This document shows positions 28,178 through 37,142 of a stretch of 64,000 bases of DNA, in pieces. Below the pieces are notes generated by a model. That model saw only the letters and a list, made by a program, of their open reading frames with translations. It did no database searches and had not been told where the DNA came from. Each line of letters opens with the position of its first letter. Position 1 is the first letter of the stretch. Source of the DNA: an uncultured Acidobacteriia bacterium (lineage in GTDB: Bacteria > Acidobacteriota > Terriglobia > Bryobacterales > Bryobacteraceae); the NCBI GenBank assembly GCA_903828455.1, contig CAIKMJ010000066.1, positions 1-64,000 of the forward strand. Direction: 5' to 3'. Both the position numbers and the translations under genes were made by a program.

Positions 28178-29380
28178 TCAGGCAGGTTCTGGGGGCGGGA
28201 CCGTTTTCCGCTGCCGCTTCTGGAACTCCTCCCAGAGCTTTGCTGCCTCGTCGTCCCGGCCCGGGAGGGCATGGGAATACACTGTGGCCGTAATGTAGGG
28301 GTTCGAGTGCCCGAGCCGGGCGCTCACCGCCGGGAGTTCGAGTCCGGCTGCGAGCAGATGCGAGCCATGGGTATGCCGCAGCGTATGCAGACTGGTGCCT
28401 CGTGGGAGTTTGAGTCGCCGGCACAGGGCCGAAGCTGCTGCTGAAATGCTGTCCGGCCGCAGGGGACTGCCGTCCGGGTTGGCGATAACCAGATCCAAAT
28501 CGGCCTTGTAGTCCGGCCCAAACTGACGTCGGAAGACTTCCTGCTTCGCGCGGTGCTGATCGAGAAGCTCCAGTGCCGAGGGAGGCAGCGTGATTGAGCG
28601 TCCGCGCTCATTCTTGGGGCGCTTGAACGACAGGCCCGCTTTTGTCTGTGTCAGGGAGCGCGAGATCACCACCCGCCCACCCACAATATCGGACCAGCGC
28701 AACGCCAAAATCTCGCCGCGGCGCGCCCCAGTTGCGGCCGACAGTTCAAGGGTGATCGGGAGCACCCAGTGAGTCTGAGCGGCCTTTAGCAGCAAGTCCT
28801 GTTGATCGAGGGTCAGCGCCACGCCCTCTTTTCGGCGCACAGGCGGCAAGTCGCTTGCCGGTACGGGATTGCTAGCGGCAAGTCCCCATTTCACCGCCCG
28901 AAAAAAAGCACTCGATACGACGCCCGCCATGTTGCGGACCGTTTTCGCCGACAGCGGACGAGTTGCCTTCGTGTGCCGGTGATGGCCTCCACTTTCCCTC
29001 AACCGGTTCCATTCGCGCGTCAGCACCAGTGGCGATATCTCGTTGACGGGCATCTCCAGAAGCGCGGGCGAAAGATAGCGCACCGTGTCCCGGTACCGCT
29101 CGATGGTCTTCGGCGCCAGATTTCGCTCGGCGTGTTCTTTCAGGAACGCTTCAATCAACGCAGACAGGGTAGGGATGGCGGGTTTGGCGGCAGCCAATGA
29201 CGCTGCGTACTCAGTCTGGACTTCGATACGGCGTGCCGCTTCCGCGTCCAGGGCTTCTTTCTTACTGGCAAAGCCGTATAGGGCAACTTGCTTCCGGTCA
29301 TCGCGCGTCGAGCCGGGTGCGTCGAAGCAATAACCCCACCTGACCCCGCCGCCCTTCAGCCTACGCTTGCGTACGGCCAT
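28178..29380 (-). CDS. int: Tyrosine-type site-specific integrase
   Basis: The 400-aa protein has an N-terminal arm-binding part (residues 1-60), a core-binding SAM-like domain and a catalytic domain with Arg in TGARRGEILALRWSD (about 220), His-x-x-Arg in LHTLRHTHGSH (332-335), His in ARLGHSNP and the nucleophile Tyr in TVYSHALPG (368). It is expected to recombine the element into and out of the tRNA-Glu. The gene faces the tRNA, 2.2 kb away. The downstream excisionase-like gene overlaps its start by about 20 bases. Confidence 0.95.
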   Translation of the reverse strand: MAVRKRRLKGGGVRWGYCFDAPGSTRDDRKQVALYGFASKKEALDAEAARRIEVQTEYAASLAAAKPAIPTLSALIEAFLKEHAERNLAPKTIERYRDTVRYLSPALLEMPVNEISPLVLTREWNRLRESGGHHRHTKATRPLSAKTVRNMAGVVSSAFFRAVKWGLAASNPVPASDLPPVRRKEGVALTLDQQDLLLKAAQTHWVLPITLELSAATGARRGEILALRWSDIVGGRVVISRSLTQTKAGLSFKRPKNERGRSITLPPSALELLDQHRAKQEVFRRQFGPDYKADLDLVIANPDGSPLRPDSISAAASALCRRLKLPRGTSLHTLRHTHGSHLLAAGLELPAVSARLGHSNPYITATVYSHALPGRDDEAAKLWEEFQKRQRKTVPPPEPA

Positions 29381-29555
29381 CGTGCATTCCGCATCTTTGT
29401 TCCCACGCGTCGTACGCGAACCGCGTTATTATCCAGCGACGTCGCAGCCGGATCGCGGGTATCTCGCCTCGTTGCAGCAAGGCATAGATAGCCAGCCGTC
29501 CCAGTGCGAGGCGACGGGCAATCTCATCGACCGTGATGCGCGCAGTCGAGCTCAT
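29361..29555 (-). CDS. Excisionase-like MerR/HTH_17 DNA-binding protein
   Basis: A 64-aa protein, MSSTARITVDEIARRLALGR then YALLQRGEIPAIRLRRRWII. The ITVDEIA-RL-LGR...L-RGEIPA-RLR-RW pattern is the winged helix-turn-helix found in excisionases and DNA-binding adaptors. It overlaps the toprim gene by four bases and the integrase by 20, so these three probably are one operon controlling integration state. Confidence 0.82.
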   Translation of the reverse strand: MSSTARITVDEIARRLALGRLAIYALLQRGEIPAIRLRRRWIITRFAYDAWEQRCGMHDGRTQA

Positions 29556-30538
29556 ACCGGCATGCGCTCCGCACCTGCTTCGGAAGATCCTGCAACAGCC
29601 CCCGGGCGGCAGGGAAGAACGGTTGGTCGGTTGGCCCGAAGCTGGTCATTCCAGTCCTTGAAACCGTCCGGTTCGCGAACAACAAAATAGAGATCCGCCC
29701 GGCCGGCAAGGTCAAAGGCGCCGCGCACGATTCCGACCAGATCGCGGCCCGAGGCGTCTGCATCCATAGCCGCAACCACTTCAGCGCCAGTAGGCATCCG
29801 AGCCACTGCCGCACGCATCAGTTCAAGCTGAGACGGATTCGGCTTGCCGCCAATCGAGGCGTATCGCGCGGCTGTGTCTGGATACAAAGCCGCGTAGCTC
29901 AAGGCGTCGATCGCGCTCTCACAGAAGACCAGTCGAGAATCCGTCGTCAAGCTATTGCTCATCCATAAGGCCTTGGCACCGCCACTTGCGAAACCAGTGA
30001 AGTCCCGGTTCTTCAGTTCATAGCCGGAAAGACCGTCGGCATCAAAATGCGGAAAAACCGCGTTACCACGACGGTCAACCCGCACGCAGCCGCGGAAGCG
30101 CTCACCGGCGAGCAGGGCCGCGGGAATACCACGCGTCTGTTCCAGATAAGGGTGAGCGGGGGCATCCCGCATCGAAAGGAACGCCCGCAATACGCGCGTT
30201 CGATCTTTGCTGACTGGCTGGAGAGGCTCAAGAGACAGCGGCGGTTCCGCCGAGCGACCGAGCCACGAACGCAGTTCCTTGCGGACATGGCCCAAAGACC
30301 CGCGTATCCGCCGCTTCGCAAAATCGATGATCGTCCCGTGATCGTCGTCGTCACGAACCGAGAAGTACACGAAGTGACCGTCTCTGTCCCGCTTGATCAC
30401 GATCTTGTCTCCCGCCGCATTGCGCATCACAGCCGATCCTCGCCAGCACTCTTTCCGGTCCAATTCGTACCCCAGGCTAGCGGCGTAAACCCTCAAATCG
30501 ACCTCGGTTTTGAATGCGTCTAGTTCACGGTCAAACAT
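29552..30538 (-). CDS. Toprim/DUF3991-type primase-like protein
   Basis: The 328-aa protein has an N-terminal DUF3991-like region (LRVYAASLGYELDRKECWRG, residues about 15-35) with FVYFSVRDDDDHGTIIDFAK, then a Toprim-like core: LVFCESAIDALSYAAL and later EVVAAMDADASGRDLV. These are the acidic metal-binding positions of Toprim domains. Such proteins are common in mobile elements and may prime or process element DNA. Translation is coupled to the excisionase-like gene. Confidence 0.85.
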   Translation of the reverse strand: MFDRELDAFKTEVDLRVYAASLGYELDRKECWRGSAVMRNAAGDKIVIKRDRDGHFVYFSVRDDDDHGTIIDFAKRRIRGSLGHVRKELRSWLGRSAEPPLSLEPLQPVSKDRTRVLRAFLSMRDAPAHPYLEQTRGIPAALLAGERFRGCVRVDRRGNAVFPHFDADGLSGYELKNRDFTGFASGGAKALWMSNSLTTDSRLVFCESAIDALSYAALYPDTAARYASIGGKPNPSQLELMRAAVARMPTGAEVVAAMDADASGRDLVGIVRGAFDLAGRADLYFVVREPDGFKDWNDQLRANRPTVLPCRPGAVAGSSEAGAERMPV

Positions 30539-30600
30539 GTTTGTTTCCTACTGCCCGGCAGTGCCGGATACTACGCAGTCGCTTTGCCGCCGACAAGAAC

Positions 30601-30963
30601 CTATAGCCAGCCCTCGGTCTTAAGAAACTCTCGGTCAGCCGGCAGCTTTACGTTCTTCAAGGCCGCCTTTATCGCTTCCTGCATGCTCTTTTCGGCACGG
30701 CAGGCAGCCCCGACAATCCGGTCCAGGCGCAATTCCTTCTCACGGTTCTCCTCCTTGCGGCGACTGGCGATTGCCTGCAACCGCGCGGCTATCTCCGCTT
30801 GCTGGCGGCGCAACTTGTCTTCAAGCGTTTCCCGACGCGCGTTACTTCGAGGGAGGCGCACTCTTGACTGCTCGGAAATTGCGGTCATCTTCACTGCTTC
30901 GGCTTGAGAATTCATAACGGCCAACTCGGTATCCTCCGGTCCCATCGCCGTTCTCAAACCCAA
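30601..30963 (-). CDS. Small helical hypothetical protein (TraD/MobC-like pattern)
   Basis: The 120-aa product has a long charged helix (RRETLEDKLRRQQAEIAARL then ASRRKEENREKEL) and a C-terminal LDRIVGAACRAEK region. It resembles the coiled-coil accessory proteins of conjugative elements (TraD family of Ti plasmids) in pattern only. A shorter start (MNSQAEAV at about 30915) is possible. Function unknown. Confidence 0.55.
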   Translation of the reverse strand: MGLRTAMGPEDTELAVMNSQAEAVKMTAISEQSRVRLPRSNARRETLEDKLRRQQAEIAARLQAIASRRKEENREKELRLDRIVGAACRAEKSMQEAIKAALKNVKLPADREFLKTEGWL

Positions 30964-31097
30964 GGGAACGTCGTGGATTCCAATCCGATGCTAGGCCCCG
31001 CTGAGGCAGAGTTGTAGAAGGCGTCGAATTTTGCAACCACAATTGCATCCGGACAGGTTCTGAGTGTTTAAGATCAATTCAGACGGGTCCGAAAGTC

Positions 31098-32396
31098 ATG
31101 AAACGAGGGCGGCCGAGCGACGAATACCCTGCCGAAGAATTCCGGCAACGTGCGGCCGAACGCATGACTGCGCTCAACCTGACTCTTCGTCAGGTCGAAG
31201 AGCGAAGCGGGGTCAACCGCGGGACCGTTTCACAGATTCTGCGCGGTCGCCGGCCCTGCGCCGCCGATGACCGGCACGCCCTGATGGTGGCCCTCGGATT
31301 TGACGCCACGGAGCATCGGCATTTTCTTGCAGGACGCGCGGACCAGCCGCCGGAGCTGATCTTCTATGACGGCAGCCTGCCGTACAGTGGAGACTATCTG
31401 CCCATTCAGCGCGGACGCGAACTGTTGATGCACTCGATGTTCCCTGAGGCGCGGCGCCAACTGATCGATGCCTACAACGGTGCAATAGGCCGGAAAGACT
31501 TTGTACGAGCGGCAGACGCCGCAGAAGTCATGGCGTGGCTCGAACTCGAAGTCATGGAGCGCGATAACCTGCGTGCGCTCGCGTGGGCCAACAACAGCAT
31601 CGCCCTCATTGAGAAACACGTGGGCCTGTCCGTTGATCAGATTCTGCACTCGCTCGAGGCGGGCGGTCACTCCGCCGAGATCACGACAAACGACGAGGCG
31701 ACAGCAATTCTAAGTAAAGTCCTGCATATCCGCAGCAAGGTGTTCGCCGAGCGCGTTGTTTACTATGCCGATACTCGCCAACATCGCTGTGCGACGGATG
31801 CCTTTCAGCGGAGTCTGGCGCTTGACGGCTACAGGCAAACTGCAGGCCAGTTCGGGCACGATTTTCGCTGGCAGGCTCGCTTTCTTGCTGCGGATCGACG
31901 GGGCCGCGAAGCCGCCGAACGCCGCATTGCAGAGGGCTTCGACCATTTCGAAAAGGGCAGCTCAGGTGAAGCGCTGGTGATGCGCGACCTTGCTTTCGTC
32001 CACTGGCAGACAGGACGTCCGGCTCAAGCGCGTGCTGCTGCCTTTAAGGCCGTTGATCTCCTTAGCCCCCAGGCTGACGCACGAGCGCTGGGACCGGCCT
32101 TCTATTTGCTAAGCAAAATCGCGTCAGAGAACGATCGACTGACCGAGGCCCGGCGCTTTGCATTGACGGCTGCTGCGCTCCATCCCTTTGGCTATGTAAG
32201 GGAAAACGCCAGAGGACATATTCAGTCTGTCGCCTCGGTCGAAACGCGTCGTGACCTCACCGGCATTCTTGAAGGAACTGAGCCCTTCAAAGTGGTTTAT
32301 GACGTCACTCACCGATTGACCGGGGCTGCGGATTCTGCCATCGATCTCATCAAGCGCAATTTGTCTAAGCTAACGGATCGCCCCGTAGTGCTTTAA
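31098..32396 (+). CDS. XRE-type helix-turn-helix regulator with C-terminal helical repeats
   Basis: The 432-aa protein begins MKRGRPSDEYPAEEFRQRA and has an N-terminal HTH with LTLRQVEERSGVNRGTVSQI and LRGRRPCAADD (residues about 28-65). The rest reads as TPR-like helices, for instance VMAWLELEVMERDNLRALAW and DLAFVHWQTGRPAQARAAAF. HTH-TPR regulators of this type bind peptides or proteins and often control mobile-element transfer. It points away from the 120-aa gene and lacks an obvious operator. Confidence 0.75.
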   Translation: MKRGRPSDEYPAEEFRQRAAERMTALNLTLRQVEERSGVNRGTVSQILRGRRPCAADDRHALMVALGFDATEHRHFLAGRADQPPELIFYDGSLPYSGDYLPIQRGRELLMHSMFPEARRQLIDAYNGAIGRKDFVRAADAAEVMAWLELEVMERDNLRALAWANNSIALIEKHVGLSVDQILHSLEAGGHSAEITTNDEATAILSKVLHIRSKVFAERVVYYADTRQHRCATDAFQRSLALDGYRQTAGQFGHDFRWQARFLAADRRGREAAERRIAEGFDHFEKGSSGEALVMRDLAFVHWQTGRPAQARAAAFKAVDLLSPQADARALGPAFYLLSKIASENDRLTEARRFALTAAALHPFGYVRENARGHIQSVASVETRRDLTGILEGTEPFKVVYDVTHRLTGAADSAIDLIKRNLSKLTDRPVVL

Positions 32397-32503
32397 ATCC
32401 AGATCGCCGATTTGGACAACGCACACTAACCTCATAACCGCTGCGTCTCGTTTATGCTGGCATATCGCCGGAAGGCCGAGTGATCGGCCGGCTGGATACC
32501 GCG

Positions 32504-32782
32504 TCACGCTTTGGGCGTGTCCTTCGGCCGGGCCCTGAGATGGTGAGCCACGGAGGCTACCAGCGTTTCAACTGGCACGTCGAAGGCTTCGCAGACCCGC
32601 AGAAGCGTAAAGACAGTGATGGGCCGACCGGCTTCCATCATTTGCCAGTGACGTACGCTGAACCCGTGGGAAATCATGTCCTCTTGACTGAGTTTACGCG
32701 CGAGGCGGCAGGCCCGGATTTCGTGTCCGAGACCGCGAAAGAAACGGCGATAGTGAGCCGGTAGCTCTCTGCTTGCCCCCAC
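32504..32782 (-). CDS. Small XRE-like helix-turn-helix regulator
   Basis: The 92-aa product has RACRLARKLSQEDMISHGFS and RHWQMMEAGRPITVFTLLRV, matching the XRE helix-turn-helix with the LRxxRxxxxLSQE pattern. The C-terminus ends with charged residues. It is convergent with the HTH-TPR gene and divergent from the secreted-protein gene (71-base gap). It may repress the element. Confidence 0.75.
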   Translation of the reverse strand: MGASRELPAHYRRFFRGLGHEIRACRLARKLSQEDMISHGFSVRHWQMMEAGRPITVFTLLRVCEAFDVPVETLVASVAHHLRARPKDTPKA

Positions 32783-32853
32783 ATCTTAAGCGTCACGCCA
32801 ACACGAGCAAAAACACCACGAGCAAACATGCGGCTTGTGGTAGATTCTGATTC

Positions 32854-33777
32854 ATGGGAAAGAAGTTATCTGCGAAAGTGTCCCTTTCTCTCGGGCTGAT
32901 GGCGCTCGTCAGTGTGTCGCCGAGCCAAACCACCCGTGCTCAGCAGCAACGCCCCAATTTGGATGAAGAGGCTCAGGCGATCGGTCGCCAGGTGACGATG
33001 CGCAGGGTCCAGAAGTGCGGGGCCTCATATTACGGCTACAAGCTCAACACAACGGCCATCGATGTGAGGATCTCGTCACTATCGTTCTCAGAATTCAGGC
33101 TACTGGACCCAAGCAAGGTATATTGTTCGCAAAGGTATTCGCCTTCCCCGGCGCAGCGGCTCAATGGCCTGGAGTGGGACGGCGAGTGTCGGCCCCCAAA
33201 CGGGGCTGTATGGCGAACCCGGGTGGTACCCCAAGGTTTATTCACACGGGCACCTCAGTCCGACGTAATTTGGTGGCCTTGGCCCGACAAATGGGAAGAC
33301 TTCGACGCCAATGCTTTGACTCTCTATTTGCGGAGGGTTAACGGTCATTGGTTTGCGGTCTCAAATCTCGTGGTTTCGGACGGCGACTTTATCCCGCTGG
33401 AAGACGAGTTGAAGAAGAAGCAGCCATCCTGTGCTGATCTTCCCGTTCACTCTCAGGAAAAGGTCAACGACAGCGGTCTGGCAGACTCACCTGCTTTGGG
33501 CGTCGCCAGGGCGATGGTTTGGGTCAAGTTTCCCGTGAGGTATGCTCGGGTTCCAGACCTAAAAAATGGGCAGAGCCTCAGAGACCTTGAGGTAGCCCTC
33601 GCGGGAGACCGCCTCAGCGGCATCATGCTGGAGCCTGTCATGGGTGCGCCTGAAGCCAAATCTCATGCAGGCAGAAACATCCCCGGAGTTGGCCCAGCCT
33701 ACCTCTGTGCGATCAGCGGGCAAAAGGGTTTCGTCCTAGTACCGGTCCAGGACTACGAGGCAAACGCAAATCACTGA
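32854..33777 (+). CDS. Predicted secreted protein of unknown function
   Basis: The 307-aa product has a signal peptide (KVSLSLGLMALVSVSPSQTTRA) and several Cys (KCGASYYGYK, VYCSQRYS, ECRPP, SCADLPV, YLCAISGQ), consistent with disulfides in the periplasm. It has many Trp/Tyr (WWPWPDKWED). No family was recognised. It is followed by a 176-base gap with no gene I can support. Confidence 0.65.
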   Translation: MGKKLSAKVSLSLGLMALVSVSPSQTTRAQQQRPNLDEEAQAIGRQVTMRRVQKCGASYYGYKLNTTAIDVRISSLSFSEFRLLDPSKVYCSQRYSPSPAQRLNGLEWDGECRPPNGAVWRTRVVPQGLFTRAPQSDVIWWPWPDKWEDFDANALTLYLRRVNGHWFAVSNLVVSDGDFIPLEDELKKKQPSCADLPVHSQEKVNDSGLADSPALGVARAMVWVKFPVRYARVPDLKNGQSLRDLEVALAGDRLSGIMLEPVMGAPEAKSHAGRNIPGVGPAYLCAISGQKGFVLVPVQDYEANANH

Positions 33778-33953
33778 AAATCCAAGTTGCGTTACCTTCG
33801 GCATGAGGACTACGCGGTCTTGTCCATGAAATCCGGCCTTGCCGAGTCACGCGACAACTCAGCCGGGAAGACATGACTTCCCGCGGACTCAGACCCCAAA
33901 GGTCGCACTGAAAACCTGAGATGCGCCCCGAGTTCAGGAATCCATCCATTCCG

Positions 33954-36365
33954 TTATAGCTTCGAGGATGCGGGCACAGGTTGCGGGTCGTTCCCGCGCA
34001 GTCGGTTCCATACCCTCTCCCACAAACCTAACTTCGCCGGTGCCGTTTTCGGTATTTGTTGTGTGTTCGCCACGGTGTCATTGAAGGGAATGGGCGCGAG
34101 CGCCCCTGAGCTTTTGTCGAGGTTGTCATTGAATGGGATTGGCGCAAGTGCGCCCGACCCCTTGTCAGTACCGTCTACAAGTGGAATTGGCGCAAGTTTC
34201 TCTGAACTGGCGTTTGTGCCGTCGCTGAAAGGGATGGGCGCTCGCTTGCCCGAGCTTTTTTCGTCTTTGTCCGATTTCCCTCCCGCAGATGGCAGCGGAA
34301 CGACGCAAGGCGGCAAGGTAGTGGGTTCAGCTCCAAGATACTTGACTTCGGTATTCACGCGCATCTGCCGATACGACCTGTCGCCCTCACAGTCGAGTAA
34401 AGCCGACATCCGTTCGATGAATCTCTCTACTGGTGAGCCCGTTGCGTCTGGGGGGTCAACACCCGAGATGCCGGCCTTCAGTGCCCGGAGCTCTGCGCCG
34501 ACCACATAGATTGCCGCCCGGTAATTGCTGTAAAGGATGTCGCCGTGCGTGTCTTTGCCGCCCTCGAATTGGAACTCCTCTGACTTGTGCTGGTACAGCG
34601 ACACCAGCGGATCTTTCGCAATCCCGTAAAACAGCTCCCAAAATCCGAACAGAGCGAGAAGGCTGAGAGTTGCCGCCAATGGTTTGTTATGGACAGCAAA
34701 CGGAGCCGCGAACAGCGCGGCGATCAACCGGAGAGGCAAGGTTACAAAGTATTCGATCTTTCGAAGAAGATTGATGGCTGGGCGGTCGCTTGCTCCCCAA
34801 GTCAGAAGCCTCAGAGCCAAAGCGCGTCGTTTCAGTACCGCCTTCTTGGTTTCATCCAGACTCGCCTCGTGGCGTTCTGCGCAACTATCCGTTGGCGGGG
34901 GGAGTTCGGTCAGCTTTGAAGCCGTGTCGGCTCGAACTCCCTCGGATTTGTGATAAGGGTCTGGCGAATATTGGTCTGTGAAATCCTTGCTATGCCAGTA
35001 TGGTTTGCGGAAGGCGTCGATGACTGTGTTGCGCGGCCCAAGAATGAGACATTCATACGGACCGAGGCCGCGGACATTGTGCGGCAGGATGAGCCGCTGT
35101 GACTGCTGGCTCCAGGAGGTGCTCGCCCGGTCTTTTTCCATCAATTCAGCGCCATGTTGAATCGACTGCCCGGGTGTCGTGGTGGTTGTGACGCCACAAA
35201 TCTGAGACGTATACTCAGCTGTAAAATCGTCGGTCGGTGCAAAGAACTGCCGGACTGCAGCGCTGGCAAGGAACGTCTCCCAGTTGTCGCCGTAGTCACG
35301 CTTGAGTTGCTGGAGGTTCTGAAGAATCGGCCACAACTGTAGTCCAAATCCAGCCGCCAACCCCATAGCATTCTCAATCGCGCGCAAGTGACCGAGTTGC
35401 GCAAACTCATCGAGGATGGCGAGAACCGGCACGCTTCCCCGTGTTTCACTCCACAAATCCGACAAGGCTGACGCGACAACCAACCGAAACCATTTGCCAC
35501 AGGTTTCGATATATTTCGCAGGCAACACCAGATAGACCGTCGTGGGGACGTTCTTCAGGTCACGGAAACGGAAGTCGCAGCCTGCCAGATTCTCAGCAAT
35601 GGCCTTATTCCCGATGAAACCGGTCTGCGTATTCGCCGTTGAGATGATCCCGAGGAGTTCCCGGTTCTCTTCGGTCATCTCGGCAAACCGGCCTAGTTTC
35701 GAGCCGATAAAGCCCTCGGAATCGGCGTCCACAGCGTCACTGCAATATCTTGCGAGGAGAAGAGTTGACCCAGAAATCATGCCCCGCATGAAGGCGAGAT
35801 GACGTTGTTCGGCAGGCTCGTGTCGCGTCGCGATGTGCATGATCATGCCGGAGATTAGTTGCCGTGCGCTGTCGGGCCAGTGGCTTTCGCTGCGGTTATC
35901 GCTGACGACAATCGCTTCCGCAAGACTGTCGCAATCGGCACCGAAGGAATTAGCGTTCGGATCGAGCGTGACCAGCGGGTTATAGCGTGCCGTCGGACCA
36001 AGTTCCTCCGGTAATATTTCAAACGGGTTCAGCACAATCACCCGCTGCCCCATGCGCTCGCGTTGATGCCGGGTGACCGCCGCCAGTTGGCCTTTGGGAT
36101 CAATGACAATACACGAACCCTCATATTCGAGTAGGGCGGGTATCAAGACATCGCGCGCCTTGCCACTGCGGGTCGGCGCGACGGTCACGAGATGTGCATC
36201 GCCGCTGTAGCGAATAACCTGCCCCCATCCACCTTTGCGGTCCGCCGGCGAGCGGTAGTACCCCAACCTGATTCCGCGGGGTGCAAGCAGGCCGCTTGTC
36301 GCAACCTCCTCCGGCGTGGCGAAATGGGCATCGCCCAGACTTTGCCTGTGCAACGGATGCTTCAT
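33954..36365 (-). CDS. VirD4/TraG-type conjugative coupling protein with unusual C-terminal membrane region
   Basis: The 803-aa ATPase has Walker A VAPTRSGKA (residues 62-70), Walker B VLAILDEFAQLGH (about 314-326), the TANTQTGFIG segment (243-252) and DSARQLISG. These are T4CP landmarks; it should recruit relaxosome and effector proteins to a type IV secretion channel. The usual N-terminal membrane helices are missing: hydrophobic stretches instead are at 537-580 (RLIAALFAAPFAV and AATLSLLALFGFW). The C-terminus has four exact-period 16-residue repeats starting APIPF/APIPL at 709-772. Start ATG at 36365 has a GGAAGGAG ribosome site and overlaps a short leader frame. No VirB genes are near. 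Confidence 0.92.
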   Translation of the reverse strand: MKHPLHRQSLGDAHFATPEEVATSGLLAPRGIRLGYYRSPADRKGGWGQVIRYSGDAHLVTVAPTRSGKARDVLIPALLEYEGSCIVIDPKGQLAAVTRHQRERMGQRVIVLNPFEILPEELGPTARYNPLVTLDPNANSFGADCDSLAEAIVVSDNRSESHWPDSARQLISGMIMHIATRHEPAEQRHLAFMRGMISGSTLLLARYCSDAVDADSEGFIGSKLGRFAEMTEENRELLGIISTANTQTGFIGNKAIAENLAGCDFRFRDLKNVPTTVYLVLPAKYIETCGKWFRLVVASALSDLWSETRGSVPVLAILDEFAQLGHLRAIENAMGLAAGFGLQLWPILQNLQQLKRDYGDNWETFLASAAVRQFFAPTDDFTAEYTSQICGVTTTTTPGQSIQHGAELMEKDRASTSWSQQSQRLILPHNVRGLGPYECLILGPRNTVIDAFRKPYWHSKDFTDQYSPDPYHKSEGVRADTASKLTELPPPTDSCAERHEASLDETKKAVLKRRALALRLLTWGASDRPAINLLRKIEYFVTLPLRLIAALFAAPFAVHNKPLAATLSLLALFGFWELFYGIAKDPLVSLYQHKSEEFQFEGGKDTHGDILYSNYRAAIYVVGAELRALKAGISGVDPPDATGSPVERFIERMSALLDCEGDRSYRQMRVNTEVKYLGAEPTTLPPCVVPLPSAGGKSDKDEKSSGKRAPIPFSDGTNASSEKLAPIPLVDGTDKGSGALAPIPFNDNLDKSSGALAPIPFNDTVANTQQIPKTAPAKLGLWERVWNRLRGNDPQPVPASSKL
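34050..34241 (-). repeat. Four 48-bp tandem repeats encoding APIP-containing 16-residue units
   Basis: Codons 709-772 of the coupling protein form four units: APIPFSDGTNASSEKL, APIPLVDGTDKGSGAL, APIPFNDNLDKSSGAL and APIPFNDTVANTQQIP. The DNA period is 48 bases over 192 bases, with base changes spread along all units, so the repeats are not recent copies. They form a flexible tail before a Trp/Arg-rich end. Confidence 0.85.
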
Positions 36366-36400
36366 ACCGTTTTTTCGCTCCTTCCAATGCCTCGGACCAT
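36362..36400 (-). CDS. Possible leader peptide overlapping the coupling-protein start
   Basis: A 12-codon frame, ATG at 36400 preceded by CCGGAG, reads MVRGIGRSEKTV and stops with TGA overlapping the coupling-protein ATG (ATGA). Its body contains the ribosome site of that gene. Such overlap would couple translation. Short frames like this can arise by chance, so this is weak. Confidence 0.3.
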   Translation of the reverse strand: MVRGIGRSEKTV

Positions 36401-36520
36401 CGAGTACTCCGGAAACTGACTATTTTCTCCTAGCCGGTTGTTTCCACTTCCGCGCGCCACCGATTCATGCAACCGTAATTCGGCTGCGGCTTCGGGCCGT
36501 CAACCCGCCGCTGAAACGCA

Positions 36521-36550
36521 ACGGTTGTTTCGCTTCGCGCAGACAACCGT
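36521..36550 (+). promoter_or_regulatory. Hairpin upstream of the 73-aa gene (structure B)
   Basis: ACGGTTGT (36521-36528) pairs with ACAACCGT (36543-36550) around the loop TTCGCTTCGCGCAG. The loop end and the ACAA that follows match structure A at 27814-27867, and CCTGCGAG follows in both. The stem bases differ yet still pair. The 36366-36668 gap otherwise has only the start signals of the two divergent genes, including a 12-base inverted pair TAGGAGAAAATA (36421-36432 reverse, 36655-36666 forward). Confidence 0.4.
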
Positions 36551-36668
36551 GCCTTTCAGAACCCCTGCGAGCAGGGCGGACCTGGATTGACGGCAGCCGC
36601 CTCCGAATTCTCGCGGCATGAAACTGGCGCAATCCCGCGCAAGTTAAAACTCGATAGGAGAAAATATC

Positions 36669-36890
36669 ATGACTAAACCTTCACTCGTTGCCTACATCGT
36701 TACCGAGCCAAAAGAAGGCACAGACAAAAAAGCCTTCTGGCACCGCGTTGGCAGTGTATGGCCGCACAAGAGCGGGCTTGGCTTCGATCTCGTCATCCCG
36801 TCCGGCATGAGCCTGAGCGGTCGCATTGTCTGCGTACCGCCGAAGGAAGGTGTGGCGGAGGAAGCTGCTTCCGATTCTGCCGCAGCCTAG
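36669..36890 (+). CDS. Small conserved-type protein (73 aa) of mobile elements
   Basis: ATG at 36669 follows TAGGAGAAAATATC. The product reads MTKPSLVAYIVTEPKEG, KKAFWHRVGSVWPHKSGLGF and DLVIPSGMSLSGRIVCVPPK, a pattern (KAxWxRxGxxWPHkxGxGF...L..GRxV) that I associate with short proteins carried on plasmids and integrative elements; their role is unknown to me. A Rho-independent hairpin follows. Confidence 0.72.
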   Translation: MTKPSLVAYIVTEPKEGTDKKAFWHRVGSVWPHKSGLGFDLVIPSGMSLSGRIVCVPPKEGVAEEAASDSAAA

Positions 36891-36903
36891 GCCTCTCTGA
36901 CCG

Positions 36904-36936
36904 TCGCCCGTCGGGTCAAATCCCGGCGGGCGATTT
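36904..36936 (+). terminator. Predicted Rho-independent terminator
   Basis: TCGCCCG (36904-36910) and CGGGCGA (36927-36933), with an inner CGGG/CCCG extension, form a long stem followed by TTTG. The T-run is short, so efficiency is doubtful. Confidence 0.5.
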
Positions 36937-37142
36937 GTCCTTCACCGGTTTCCATCACAAGTCAACGACGGCAACGCGGCATTTCCTTCCTGCCGCCCCA
37001 GTTTTTGTTTTGGTACTCAAACGAAGTCATACGATCGCCTGCATCGCGTCGCTTTTGGGTTGCAGAATTCGAGATTCTTCACTCTATTGCCGGTAGCCAA
37101 CCTATCGTCAGAGTCATATGGATTGCGTGATTAGGAAAGAGA

